From Acidovorax delafieldii (GTDB lineage Bacteria > Pseudomonadota > Gammaproteobacteria > Burkholderiales > Burkholderiaceae_C), in assembly GCA_002377855.1 (NCBI GenBank), contig DFQQ01000018.1, positions 220,949 to 284,948 on the forward strand: a DNA stretch of 64,000 bases. Reading direction: 5' to 3'. The notes under the pieces were generated by a model. That model was not told the origin of the DNA. It saw only the letters and a list, made by a program, of their open reading frames with translations, and ran no database searches. Below, piece after piece: positions 17,222-25,851 of the stretch (its first letter is position 1; each line of letters begins with the position of its first letter). The translations under genes were made by a program, and so were the position numbers.

Positions 17222-17273
17222 TTACTATTAAATTGATAGCTGCTTGCGCTTTATAGATAAGCGCCAGGTGCCC
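17222..17273 (+). repeat. Interspersed palindromic repeat, copy 6 (phoH-ybeY gap)
   Basis: Reads TTACTATTAAATTGATAG, CTGCTTGCGCTTTATAG, ATAAGCGCCAGGTGCCC. A complete copy that nearly fills the phoH-ybeY gap and ends two bases before the ybeY ATG. Its right end contains AGGTG five bases before that ATG, so the repeat appears to provide the ybeY ribosome-binding site. Confidence 0.85.
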
Positions 17274-17275
17274 AT

Positions 17276-17734
17276 ATGACTCTGAACCAACTTTCGCTGT
17301 CCCTGCAGTTTGGCAAGTTTGATGGCGTGGCGGAACACCGCGCCGTGCTCTCTCGCCACAAGGTGACGCGCTGGATTCGCCACGCCTTGTCGAGCGACGC
17401 TGAAATGACCGTGCGCATTGTGGGCAGCGAGGAAGGACAGCAGCTCAACCGCGAATACCGCAAGAAAGACTACGCCACCAACGTCCTCACGTTCGACTAC
17501 ACCCAGGAACCGCTGGTGACGGCCGATCTGGTGCTGTGCGCCCCCGTGGTGGCCCGCGAGGCGGCGGAGCAGAACAAGACGCTGGAAGAGCACTATGCCC
17601 ACCTGCTGGTGCATGGCGCATTGCATGCCCAGGGGTGGGACCACGAGACCAGCGCCGAGGATGCAGATGAGATGGAGTCCTACGAAACGGCCATCATGCA
17701 AGAGCTGGGGTTCGCCGATCCGTACGCCAAATAA
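17276..17734 (+). CDS. ybeY: Endoribonuclease YbeY (16S rRNA maturation)
   Basis: A 152-aa zinc endoribonuclease needed for 16S rRNA 3'-end maturation and ribosome quality control. The metal-binding motif HGALHAQGWDH fits HGxLHxxGxDH; upstream are the family segments LNREYRKKDYATNVLTF and ADLVLCAPVV. Length is typical. It follows phoH as in most proteobacteria, but the usual next gene, the CorC-like protein, is absent here. The apparent Shine-Dalgarno AGGTG lies inside an interspersed repeat copy. Confidence 0.95.
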   Translation: MTLNQLSLSLQFGKFDGVAEHRAVLSRHKVTRWIRHALSSDAEMTVRIVGSEEGQQLNREYRKKDYATNVLTFDYTQEPLVTADLVLCAPVVAREAAEQNKTLEEHYAHLLVHGALHAQGWDHETSAEDADEMESYETAIMQELGFADPYAK

Positions 17735-17913
17735 GGATGAGCCGCTGGGGCCGAGGGACGACCTGGTCTGCAGCAGCTTCGTGGACGCGATCGGTCACTT
17801 CCCCGGTACGGCTTCCCGGTGGCTGACCAGAGCCCGTTCAGCCCCCCGGTTCCATGAAAGTCCGCGAGTGAGCTGAGCATCGACACACGAGCATTTTTTC
17901 CTCGCCCCCGCCG

Positions 17914-19251
17914 TCACCCTTCCTTGCGCTCGATCAGGCGGTTGATGCGCAACGCTGCCAAGGTGCACACGGCGCCCGACAGCAGGTACAGCGACACGGC
18001 CCCCAGGCCAAACTTGGCCGACAAACCCAGGGCCACCAGCGGTGCAAACCCCGCGCCCAGCAGCCAGGCCAGGTCGGCCGAAAGAGCTGCGCCGGTGTAG
18101 CGGTATTGCGCAGAGAAGTTGGCCGTGACGGTGCCGGAAGCCTGTCCGTACGACAAACCCAGCAGCACAAACCCCACCAGCAAAAACACGTTGTTGCCTG
18201 CCGAGCCACTGCCCAGCAACCACGGTGCGGCAAAGCTGAACAAGCCAATCAGCACGGCCATCGCACCCAGCAGGTTGCGCCGGCCGATGCGGTCAGCCAG
18301 CCAGCCCGACAGCATGATCGCCCCCGCCGCCAGGAAGGCGCCGACGATCTGCACCCCCAGCACTTCGGTGATGGACTGTTCGGAATACATGGCAATCCAC
18401 GACAGCGGAAAGACGGTGGCGAGGTGGAACAGCGCAAAGCTGGCCAGCGCAGCAAACGCGCCAATCAGCACATTGCCGCCCTCATTTCGAACCACCTGGC
18501 TCACGCTCACGGGTTTCAATTCGAGCTGCTGCAACAGCTCGGCATAGGACTGTCCCACCACCAGACGCAGGCGGGCAAACAGGGCCACCACGTTGATCGC
18601 AAAGGCCACAAAGAAGGGATAGCGCCAGCCCCAATCCAAGAACTCCGCCGTGCTCAAGCTCCCGTACAGATAAGCAAACAGACTGGCAGCCAGCACAAAC
18701 CCGACCGGCGCGCCCAACTGCCCAATCATGGCAAACCAGCCGCGCCGCTCCTGCGGCGCGCTCATGGCCAGCAACGAGGGAAGGCCGTCCCAGGTGCCGC
18801 CCAGCGCCAGCCCCTGGCCAATGCGCAAGATGACCAGTGCCACGATGGCCGTGCTGCCCACCGAGGCGTAGCTGGGCAAAAACGCCATGCCCGCCGTGCA
18901 GGCACCCAGCAGGAACAGCGCCAGGGTCAGTTTGGTGCCACGGCCCCAGCGCCGCTGCACCGCCATGGAAAGAGCGGTGCCCACGGGGCGCGCGATGAAG
19001 GCCAGTGCAAAGATGGCAAACGCCATCAACGTGCCATCAAGCCGCGACAGGAACGGGAACAGCAGGGACGGAAACACCAGCACGCTGGCGATGCCGAAGA
19101 CGAAAAAGTCGAAGTATTCAGACGAGCGGCCAATGATGACCCCTACCGCGATCTCACCCGGGGTGACGTCTTCGTCCGTGTGGGCACGTGCCAGGGAGAC
19201 CGAACTTTCGAAACCTGGAACAGGCAGTGCCGCAGAACCTGGGCTGTACAT
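17914..19251 (-). CDS. MFS transporter, metabolite:H+ symporter type
   Basis: A 445-aa major facilitator protein with about 12 membrane helices. The N-terminal RSSEYFDFFVFGIASVLVFP segment and the loop motif LSGWLADRIGRRN are typical of the sugar/metabolite:proton symporter (MHS) group, many of which carry organic acids. Substrate cannot be read from sequence. A strong Shine-Dalgarno GAGGAG lies 8 bases before the chosen ATG, which excludes a start 77 codons upstream. It is divergent from cyoA with about 270 bases between. Confidence 0.88.
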   Translation of the reverse strand: MYSPGSAALPVPGFESSVSLARAHTDEDVTPGEIAVGVIIGRSSEYFDFFVFGIASVLVFPSLLFPFLSRLDGTLMAFAIFALAFIARPVGTALSMAVQRRWGRGTKLTLALFLLGACTAGMAFLPSYASVGSTAIVALVILRIGQGLALGGTWDGLPSLLAMSAPQERRGWFAMIGQLGAPVGFVLAASLFAYLYGSLSTAEFLDWGWRYPFFVAFAINVVALFARLRLVVGQSYAELLQQLELKPVSVSQVVRNEGGNVLIGAFAALASFALFHLATVFPLSWIAMYSEQSITEVLGVQIVGAFLAAGAIMLSGWLADRIGRRNLLGAMAVLIGLFSFAAPWLLGSGSAGNNVFLLVGFVLLGLSYGQASGTVTANFSAQYRYTGAALSADLAWLLGAGFAPLVALGLSAKFGLGAVSLYLLSGAVCTLAALRINRLIERKEG

Positions 19252-19421
19252 ATTGACGCTCCTCAAGTGATACGGGTCCGTTCTACACCCCGTTGTCCCG
19301 TCCCACAAGTGAGCTTTCGCTAGCCCGCGCGTAGGAAAACCCTGATTGCGGAAGCTGTTTTGGCTCTGCGAAAGATCAATACACCCGCAAACGGACGAAA
19401 AACGGTTGCGTGTCTTTGACG

Positions 19422-19438
19422 TTGGACAAAATGTCCAA
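19422..19438. promoter_or_regulatory. Perfect 17-bp palindrome between the MFS and cyo genes
   Basis: TTGGACA and TGTCCAA flank a central AAA. The perfect 7-bp arms and position, 27 bases upstream of a TTGACA -35 box, suggest an operator for a dimeric regulator of the cyo operon or of the divergent transporter. I do not recognise the regulator. Confidence 0.5.
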
Positions 19439-19464
19439 TCGACAAATTGGCTAGCCGTACTACA

Positions 19465-19493
19465 TTGACAACCCTCAGTCATTCGCGTTTACA
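19465..19493 (+). promoter_or_regulatory. Candidate sigma-70 promoter of cyoABCD
   Basis: A perfect -35 box TTGACA is followed after 17 bases by a weak -10 TTTACA, about 30 bases before the cyoA start. The -10 match is poor, so activation by a regulator would be expected. Confidence 0.45.
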
Positions 19494-19522
19494 CCTAAGC
19501 GCGCGTTTGTCGCGCCCCTAGC

Positions 19523-20569
19523 ATGCCCAACATCTACCAACTCCGCAGGCCCGCCGGGCTGGCAGCGATCGCACTGACAGCTGGCCTGGCCGGCTGCAGC
19601 AAGGCCGTCGTTCTGAACCCGGCCGGTGACGTCGCTGCCCAACAGGGCCAGATGGTCATTACCGCCACGTTGCTGATGCTCATCATCATCGTGCCGGTGA
19701 TCGCGCTCACACTCTTCTTTGCCTGGAAATACCGCCAGAGCAACACCGAAGCCGAGTACGACCCCGAATGGCACCACTCCACCACGCTGGAGCTGGTGAT
19801 CTGGACGGTGCCGCTGATGATCATCATCGCCCTGGGCGCGCTCACCTGGATCGGCACCCACAAGCTCGACCCTTACCGCCCCCTGGACCGCATCGACGCC
19901 CAGCGCCCCGTTGCGGCCGACGTCAAGCCCCTGGAAGTGCAGGTGGTGGCCATGGACTGGAAGTGGCTGTTCTTCTACCCCGAGCAAGGCATTGCCACGG
20001 TGAACGAGCTGGCCGCCCCAGTAGACCGCCCCATCCTCTTCAAGCTGACGGCCACGTCCACCATGAATGCGTTTTACGTGCCCGATCTGGCCGGCATGAT
20101 CTACGCCATGCCCGGCATGCAGACCGAGCTGAATGCGGTGATCAACAAGCCCGGCGTGTTCAACGGCATGTCGTCCCACTACAGCGGCGCAGGCTTTTCG
20201 GGCATGACCTTCAAGTTCCATGGCCTGAGCGATGGGGACTTCGCCCAGTGGGTGCAAAAAGCCAAGACCGACGGCAAGCCGCTGGACAAAGCCACTTACC
20301 TGAATCTGGCCAAGCCCAGCGAGCGTGACCCCGTGCAGCGCTTTGCCTCGGTGGAAGGCGGCCTGTACGACAAGGTGCTCAACCGCTGCGTCGAAGACGG
20401 AAAGATGTGCATGCACCACATGATGGCCATCGACTCCCTGGGGGGCGACGCCTACGTGCGCGCAGCCGGCCTGAACCTGCCGCAAGACGTATGCACCGCG
20501 CAGAACGCAGCCGAGGTGGTGGCAGCGCTGGAAACCCGCAACGCCCAACGCTCCAGCATCCGCCAATGA
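19523..20569 (+). CDS. cyoA: Ubiquinol oxidase subunit II (CyoA)
   Basis: A 348-aa subunit II of a cytochrome bo-type quinol oxidase. It has a lipoprotein-type signal with lipobox LAGC (C25), two membrane helices (about 42-65 and 86-108) and a cupredoxin domain. The CuA ligands of cytochrome c oxidases are missing: the loop reads SSHYSGAGFSGM, not the Cys-containing form, which shows that quinol is the electron donor. It opens the cyoABCD operon, with cyoB 54 bases downstream. Confidence 0.95.
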   Translation: MPNIYQLRRPAGLAAIALTAGLAGCSKAVVLNPAGDVAAQQGQMVITATLLMLIIIVPVIALTLFFAWKYRQSNTEAEYDPEWHHSTTLELVIWTVPLMIIIALGALTWIGTHKLDPYRPLDRIDAQRPVAADVKPLEVQVVAMDWKWLFFYPEQGIATVNELAAPVDRPILFKLTATSTMNAFYVPDLAGMIYAMPGMQTELNAVINKPGVFNGMSSHYSGAGFSGMTFKFHGLSDGDFAQWVQKAKTDGKPLDKATYLNLAKPSERDPVQRFASVEGGLYDKVLNRCVEDGKMCMHHMMAIDSLGGDAYVRAAGLNLPQDVCTAQNAAEVVAALETRNAQRSSIRQ

Positions 20570-20623
20570 TCCGTAACACGCGGCTCCCGCACCGGGGGTT
20601 GCGTATTGCAAAAGAGACTTTCT

Positions 20624-22627
20624 ATGTCCTCCGAAACCGTATCTACTCCCCACTGGGCCCTAGGCCGGCTCAACTGGGACGCCGTCCCGATGGCCCACGA
20701 GCCCATCGTGCTCTGGACCTTCATCGCCGTTGTGCTGGGCGGCCTGGCCGTCATGGCAATGATCACCAAGTTCCGCCTGTGGGGCACCCTGTGGCGCGAC
20801 TGGATCTGCAGCATTGACCACAAGAAGATCGGGATCATGTACATGATCCTGGGCCTGGTGATGCTGCTGCGCGGCTTTGCCGACGCCGTGATGATGCGCC
20901 TGCAGCAGGCCATGGCCTTTGGCGACAACATGGGCTACCTGCCCCCGCACCATTACGACCAGATCTTCACCGCCCACGGCGTGATCATGATCTTCTTCGT
21001 GGCGATGCCGCTGGTCACCGGGCTGATGAACTACCTGGTGCCGCTGCAGATTGGCGCGCGCGACGTGTCGTTCCCGTTCCTGAACAACTTCAGCTTCTGG
21101 ATGACCACCGCTGGCGCCGTGCTGGTGATGGTGTCGCTGTTCCTGGGCGAGTTCTCCACCTCCGGCTGGCTGGCGCTGTCCAACCTGGGCGCGCAAAGCG
21201 CCAGCACGGGGCTGGACTACTACATCTGGGCGCTGCAGATCGCAGGGGTGGGCACCACGCTCTCGGGCATCAACCTGATCGTCACCATCATCAAGATGCG
21301 GGCGCCCGGCATGAACCTGATGAAGATGCCCGTCTTCACCTGGACCGCCCTGTGCACCAACGCGCTGATCGTGGCGTCCTTCCCTGTGCTGACGGCTGCG
21401 TTGGTGTTGATGTCGCTGGACCGCTACGTGGGCACGAACTTCTTCACCAACGAGCTGGGCGGCAACCCCATGCTGTACGTGAACCTGATCTGGATCTGGG
21501 GCCACCCTGAGGTCTATATCCTGGTGCTGCCCGCGTTCGGCGTGTTCTCCGAAGTGGTGGCCACCTTCTGCCGCAAACGCCTGTTCGGCTACACGTCCAT
21601 GGTGTACGCCACGGTGTGTATCACCATCCTGTCGTACCTGGTGTGGCTGCACCACTTCTTCACGATGGGTTCGGGCGCGAGCGTGAACACCTTCTTCGGC
21701 ATCACCACCATGATCATCTCCATCCCCACGGGGGCGAAGATCTTCAACTGGCTGTTCACCATGTACAAGGGCCGCATCCGCTTTGAGCTGCCCATGATGT
21801 GGACGGTGGCCTTTATGGTGACGTTCGCCATCGGCGGCATGACCGGCGTGCTGCTGGCCGTGCCCCCAGCCGACTTCGTGCTGCACAACAGCCTGTTCCT
21901 GATCGCCCACTTCCACAACGTGATCATTGGCGGCGTGGTGTTCGCCATGTTTGCCGGCATCAGCTACTGGTTCCCCAAGGCCTTCGGCTACAAGCTCGAC
22001 CGCACCTGGGGCGTGCGCTCCTTCTGGCTGTGGGTCGTGGGCTTCTGGGTTGCGTTCACGCCGCTGTATGTGCTGGGCCTGATGGGCGTTACCCGCCGCG
22101 TCAGCCACTTTGAAGACCAATCCCTGCAGATCTGGTTCGTGATCGCCGCCATCGGCGCAGGCCTGATCGCGGCCGGCATTGGCTGCTTCCTGATGCAGCT
22201 ACTGGTCAGCTACCTCAAGCGCGACCAGTTGCGTGACGAGACCGGCGACCCCTGGGACGGCCGCACGCTGGAATGGGCCACTTCGTCGCCCCCACCTGCC
22301 TACAACTTCGCCTTCACCCCCGTGGTGCACGAAATTGACGCCTGGTGGGACATGAAGAAGCACGGCTACCAGCGTCCGCTCACCGGCTTCCAGCCCATAC
22401 ACATGCCTGCCAACACCGGCGCGGGTGTCGTGATCTCGGGCCTTTCGCTGGTGTTCGGCTTTGCACTGATCTGGCACATGTGGCTGCTGGCGGGCGCGTC
22501 GTTCGCGGCGCTGTTGCTGGCTTCCATCATCCACACGTTCAACTACAAGCGTGACTTCTACATCCCGGCCTCCGAAGTGAAGGCCACCGAAGAAGCCCGC
22601 ACACTCCAACTGGCCCGCCATGTCTGA
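20624..22627 (+). CDS. cyoB: Ubiquinol oxidase subunit I (CyoB)
   Basis: The 667-aa catalytic heme-copper subunit that reduces O2 to water and pumps protons. Visible ligands are the low-spin heme His in YDQIFTAHGVIMIFF, CuB His and the cross-linked Tyr in WGHPEVYILVLPAFG, the His pair in WLHHFFTMG and the heme His pair in LIAHFHNVIIGG. Length matches CyoB rather than cytochrome c oxidase subunit I, with extra helices at both ends. The ATG giving MSSETVSTP was chosen; it follows an AAGAG. The 3' end overlaps cyoC by 8 bases. Confidence 0.97.
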   Translation: MSSETVSTPHWALGRLNWDAVPMAHEPIVLWTFIAVVLGGLAVMAMITKFRLWGTLWRDWICSIDHKKIGIMYMILGLVMLLRGFADAVMMRLQQAMAFGDNMGYLPPHHYDQIFTAHGVIMIFFVAMPLVTGLMNYLVPLQIGARDVSFPFLNNFSFWMTTAGAVLVMVSLFLGEFSTSGWLALSNLGAQSASTGLDYYIWALQIAGVGTTLSGINLIVTIIKMRAPGMNLMKMPVFTWTALCTNALIVASFPVLTAALVLMSLDRYVGTNFFTNELGGNPMLYVNLIWIWGHPEVYILVLPAFGVFSEVVATFCRKRLFGYTSMVYATVCITILSYLVWLHHFFTMGSGASVNTFFGITTMIISIPTGAKIFNWLFTMYKGRIRFELPMMWTVAFMVTFAIGGMTGVLLAVPPADFVLHNSLFLIAHFHNVIIGGVVFAMFAGISYWFPKAFGYKLDRTWGVRSFWLWVVGFWVAFTPLYVLGLMGVTRRVSHFEDQSLQIWFVIAAIGAGLIAAGIGCFLMQLLVSYLKRDQLRDETGDPWDGRTLEWATSSPPPAYNFAFTPVVHEIDAWWDMKKHGYQRPLTGFQPIHMPANTGAGVVISGLSLVFGFALIWHMWLLAGASFAALLLASIIHTFNYKRDFYIPASEVKATEEARTLQLARHV

Positions 22628-23255
22628 ACTTCGCCTTAACGCTGGCGCCGCCGCAGGCGCCCTGGCCCCGCGCGAGTACCACCTCGCGCACGAACCCCAT
22701 CCCGAAAACGGTACAGCCCTGGGCTTCTGGCTGTACCTGATGAGCGACTGCCTCATCTTTGCCGCCCTGTTTGCCACCTATGGCGTACTGGGCCGCAGCT
22801 ATGCGGCAGGCCCCACCGGCGCGCAGCTGTTTGACCTGACGCTGGTGGCCATCAACACGGCCTTCCTGCTGCTGTCGTCCATCACCTTCGGCTTTGCCAT
22901 GCTGCGCAAGCAGCAAAAGGATGTGAACGGCACCCTGCTGTGGCTGGCCATTACCGGCCTGTTCGGCCTGTGCTTCCTGGGTCTGGAGCTGTACGAGTTC
23001 TACCACCTGATCCACCAGGGTGCCACGCCCCAGCGCAGTGCCTTCCTGTCGGCCTTCTTCACGCTCGTGGGAACGCACGGGCTGCACGTCACCTTCGGTC
23101 TGATCTGGCTGGTGGTGCTGATGATTCAAATCAAGCAGCACGGCCTGATCCCCGAGAACAACCGTCGCCTCATGTGCCTGTCGATGTTCTGGCACTTTCT
23201 GGACGTGGTCTGGATCGGCGTTTTCACTTTTGTGTACCTGATGGGGGTGCTGTAA
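22620..23255 (+). CDS. cyoC: Ubiquinol oxidase subunit III (CyoC)
   Basis: A 211-aa integral membrane subunit with five predicted helices. The segment LGFWLYLMSDCLIFAALFATY is the family hallmark, and GTHGLHVTFGLIWL and FWHFLDVVWIGVFTFVYL close the protein. Its start overlaps the end of cyoB and its stop is followed at once by the cyoD ATG, so translation is probably coupled across the operon. Confidence 0.95.
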   Translation: MSELRLNAGAAAGALAPREYHLAHEPHPENGTALGFWLYLMSDCLIFAALFATYGVLGRSYAAGPTGAQLFDLTLVAINTAFLLLSSITFGFAMLRKQQKDVNGTLLWLAITGLFGLCFLGLELYEFYHLIHQGATPQRSAFLSAFFTLVGTHGLHVTFGLIWLVVLMIQIKQHGLIPENNRRLMCLSMFWHFLDVVWIGVFTFVYLMGVL

Positions 23256-23693
23256 ATGAGCGCACAACACACAACCCACGCAGCCCACGGCCACGGCGGG
23301 CATGACGACCACCACGACGACGGCCCGCACAGCACGCTGTCGGGGTACATGACGGGCTTCATCCTGTCCGTCATCCTCACGGCCATTCCATTCTGGCTGG
23401 TCATGGCCAAGGTGATCGCCGACCGCAACACCGCCGTGCTGGTGCTGGGCGCCTTTGCCGTGGTGCAGATCGTGGTGCACATGGTGTACTTCTTGCACAT
23501 GAACGGCAAGATCGAAGGCGGCTGGACCATGCTGTCCACCATCTTCACCGTGGTGTTCGTGGCCATCGCGATTGCGGGCACGCTGTGGGTCATGTTCCAC
23601 ATGAACGCGAACATGATGCCCGACCATCCGCAGGGCGCGCCCGCCGAGCAGCACTCGCCAGCCTCGGGCGGCGCACACCGCGCCGCGCCCTGA
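23256..23693 (+). CDS. cyoD: Ubiquinol oxidase subunit IV (CyoD)
   Basis: A 145-aa small subunit with three membrane helices between residues about 30 and 115, including the conserved VQIVVHMVYFLHMN. It helps assemble the CuB site in subunit I in known oxidases. The N-terminal 25 residues are very rich in His and Asp (for example HGHGGHDDHHDDG), a possible metal-binding tail that is more extreme than I expect for the family. The start codon abuts the cyoC stop. Confidence 0.93.
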   Translation: MSAQHTTHAAHGHGGHDDHHDDGPHSTLSGYMTGFILSVILTAIPFWLVMAKVIADRNTAVLVLGAFAVVQIVVHMVYFLHMNGKIEGGWTMLSTIFTVVFVAIAIAGTLWVMFHMNANMMPDHPQGAPAEQHSPASGGAHRAAP

Positions 23694-23705
23694 TCGGGGC
23701 GAGCC

Positions 23706-24530
23706 GTGACCACCGCTGCAGCGCTGCCCCGGCGGCCGCACTCCACAATGATCCTGGCGGTGCTCACTGCGGTGGGTATCGCCCTTTTTTTCGGGTTTCT
23801 CGCGCTGGGTGTGTGGCAGGTGCAACGCCTGTCCTGGAAGCTAGACCTGATCGAGCGCGTGCAGCAGCGCCTCACGGAGGCCCCCCAGCCCTTGCCGCCA
23901 CCCGTGCAGTGGCCTGAAATCACTGCTGCGGCGTACGAGTACCAACCCGTGCGCCTGCAGGGCCAGTGGCTGGCCAACAAAACCGTGCTCACCCAGGCCA
24001 CCACGGCCTTGGGCGCAGGCTACTGGGTGGTGACCCCGCTGCAAACCAGCGAGGGCACCCAGGTGCTGGTCAACCGCGGGTTTGTGCCCCAGGACCAACG
24101 CGCGCGCTGGCAAAGCGGGGCAGGTGCAGGCGAATCTGCCACCGTGGTGGGCCTGCTGCGCATGAGTGAGCCCGGCGGCGGCTTTCTGCGTCGTAACGAC
24201 CCCGCCCAGCAGCGCTGGCATTCGCGCGATGTGGCGGCCATTGCGCGGGCGCTGCAGCTGGCCCGCCCGGCGCCGTTTTTTGTGGATGCGGGACTGCCTT
24301 CGCTCAAGGGCCCCGCGTCGGCCGACCTGCCCCCGGCGCGCAGTGGCGCTTGGCCGCGCGAAGGGCTGACGGTGGTGCGCTTTTCCAACAGCCACTTGGT
24401 CTACGCGCTGACCTGGTTTGGATTGGCACTGATGGTGGTGGGGGCAGCGGTGGTTGTGGCACGCTACGAATCCAGGCTGCGTGCGGCCTACCGCTCCCAC
24501 CCAGCCCATGAACCGCAGCACATTCTCTAA
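23706..24530 (+). CDS. SURF1 family oxidase assembly protein
   Basis: A 274-aa SURF1-like membrane protein with one N-terminal helix (about residues 16-36), a periplasmic domain and a C-terminal helix (about 233-255). Family marks are GVWQVQRLSWKLDLI, YEYQPVRLQGQW, YWVVTPLQT and VLVNRGFVP, then FSNSHLVYALTWFGLA. SURF1 normally helps insert heme a in cytochrome c oxidase; here it directly follows a quinol oxidase operon. The start is GTG, since no ATG precedes the first helix at a reasonable distance. It overlaps the RegB-like gene by 23 bases. Confidence 0.9.
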   Translation: MTTAAALPRRPHSTMILAVLTAVGIALFFGFLALGVWQVQRLSWKLDLIERVQQRLTEAPQPLPPPVQWPEITAAAYEYQPVRLQGQWLANKTVLTQATTALGAGYWVVTPLQTSEGTQVLVNRGFVPQDQRARWQSGAGAGESATVVGLLRMSEPGGGFLRRNDPAQQRWHSRDVAAIARALQLARPAPFFVDAGLPSLKGPASADLPPARSGAWPREGLTVVRFSNSHLVYALTWFGLALMVVGAAVVVARYESRLRAAYRSHPAHEPQHIL

Positions 24531-25851
24531 AGCGCTCCAGCAGCCCGTGAGCAAAGCCAGCTCGGCCAACACCTCGGCCGGGCTGCGCAACCTGCACCAG
24601 CTCATCCAGCTGCGCTGGATTGCCGTGGTGGGGCAGCTGCTCACCATTCAGGCCACCCACTACAGCCTGGGTCTGCCACTGCCGCTGCAGGCCATGCTGT
24701 CCATCGTGGCCGGCATGGTGGTGTTCAACATTGCCAGCTTGCTGCGCTGGCGCACGCGCCGGGGCGTGCACGATGTGGAGCTGTTCATCGGCCTGCTGAT
24801 CGACGTGGCCGCCCTCACCGCCCAGCTGTACCTCAGCGGCGGCATTGGCAACCCCTTCGTGTTCCTGTACCTGCTGCAGATTGCCGTGGGGGCCATGCTG
24901 CTGCGCGGCGGCTACATCTGGTCCATCGTGGTGGTGGCATCTTCCTGCGTGGTGCTGCTGGCGCAACACAGCCAGCCCCTGCCCCTGGCCACCAATGTGC
25001 GCGACGGATGGGCCAGCCCCTATGTGCTCGGCCTGCTGGTGTGCTTCATGCTCAACGCCATTTTGGTGGTGGTGTTCATCACCCGCATCAGCCACAACCT
25101 GCGCCGGCGCGATGCGCGCCTGGCCGCCGTGCGCCAGCGCGCGGCAGAAGAAGAACACATCGTGCGCATGGGGCTGCTGGCATCGGGTGCCGCGCATGAA
25201 CTGGGCACGCCCCTGGCCACTATGGCCGTGATCCTGGGCGACTGGAAGCGCATCCCCGCGCTGACGCAGGACCCGGTACTGCAGGAAGAAATTGCCGAGA
25301 TGGAGGCCCAGGTCAAGCGCTGCAAGACCATCGTCAGCGGCATCCTGATGTCAGCGGGAGAGGCGCGCGGCGAATCGTCGAGCCAGACCACCGTGCGCCA
25401 GTTTCTGGACACCCTGGTGCAAGACTGGCGCGCCACGCGTTCGGTAGACACCTTCGTCTACGACAACCTGCTGGAGGGCGACAGCCCTATGGTGGCCGAT
25501 GCCACCCTGGAACAAATGGTTTTCAATGTGCTGGACAATGCCCGGGACGCATCGCCGCACTGGGTGCGCTTGCAGGCGCAGTGCGATGCCGATGCGTTGC
25601 GAATCGTGGTCACCGACCGGGGGAGCGGCTTTTCCGCCGCCGTGCTGAGCCAGATCGGCACGCCCTACCAGTCCACCAAGGGGCGGCCGGGGGGCGGCCT
25701 GGGGCTGTTCCTGTCGATGAACGTGGCGCGGACCCTGGGCGGCAGCGTGGTGGCGCGCAACCGCCCCGAAGGCGGCGCCGAGGTCACCATCACGCTTTCG
25801 CTGGCTGCCATCACCCTGCAAGACACCGACTCGCAAGACCATGGACACTGA
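24508..25851 (+). CDS. Redox-sensing histidine kinase, RegB/PrrB type
   Basis: A 447-aa sensor kinase with about six membrane helices in residues 40-200. The quinone-sensing motif GGIGNPF is present, as in RegB (GGxxNPF). The H-box LASGAAHELGTPLATM holds the phospho-accepting His, and QVKRCKTIVSG carries a Cys at the place of the RegB redox cysteine. N, G1 and G2 boxes (NVLDNARDAS, VTDRGSGF, GGGLGLFLSMN) are intact. Being after cyoABCD and SURF1 and before its regulator, it likely adjusts respiratory gene expression to quinone redox state. Confidence 0.9.
   Translation: MNRSTFSKALQQPVSKASSANTSAGLRNLHQLIQLRWIAVVGQLLTIQATHYSLGLPLPLQAMLSIVAGMVVFNIASLLRWRTRRGVHDVELFIGLLIDVAALTAQLYLSGGIGNPFVFLYLLQIAVGAMLLRGGYIWSIVVVASSCVVLLAQHSQPLPLATNVRDGWASPYVLGLLVCFMLNAILVVVFITRISHNLRRRDARLAAVRQRAAEEEHIVRMGLLASGAAHELGTPLATMAVILGDWKRIPALTQDPVLQEEIAEMEAQVKRCKTIVSGILMSAGEARGESSSQTTVRQFLDTLVQDWRATRSVDTFVYDNLLEGDSPMVADATLEQMVFNVLDNARDASPHWVRLQAQCDADALRIVVTDRGSGFSAAVLSQIGTPYQSTKGRPGGGLGLFLSMNVARTLGGSVVARNRPEGGAEVTITLSLAAITLQDTDSQDHGH

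Noticed and set aside
17735..17913. A small gene or RNA in the gap after ybeY
   Set aside because: Short open frames there have no ribosome-binding site or family likeness, and no stable hairpin with a T-run was seen.
20660..22120. A long minus-strand open frame opposite cyoB
   Set aside because: Low-complexity His/Gln/Glu-rich translation complementary to an unmistakable oxidase subunit.
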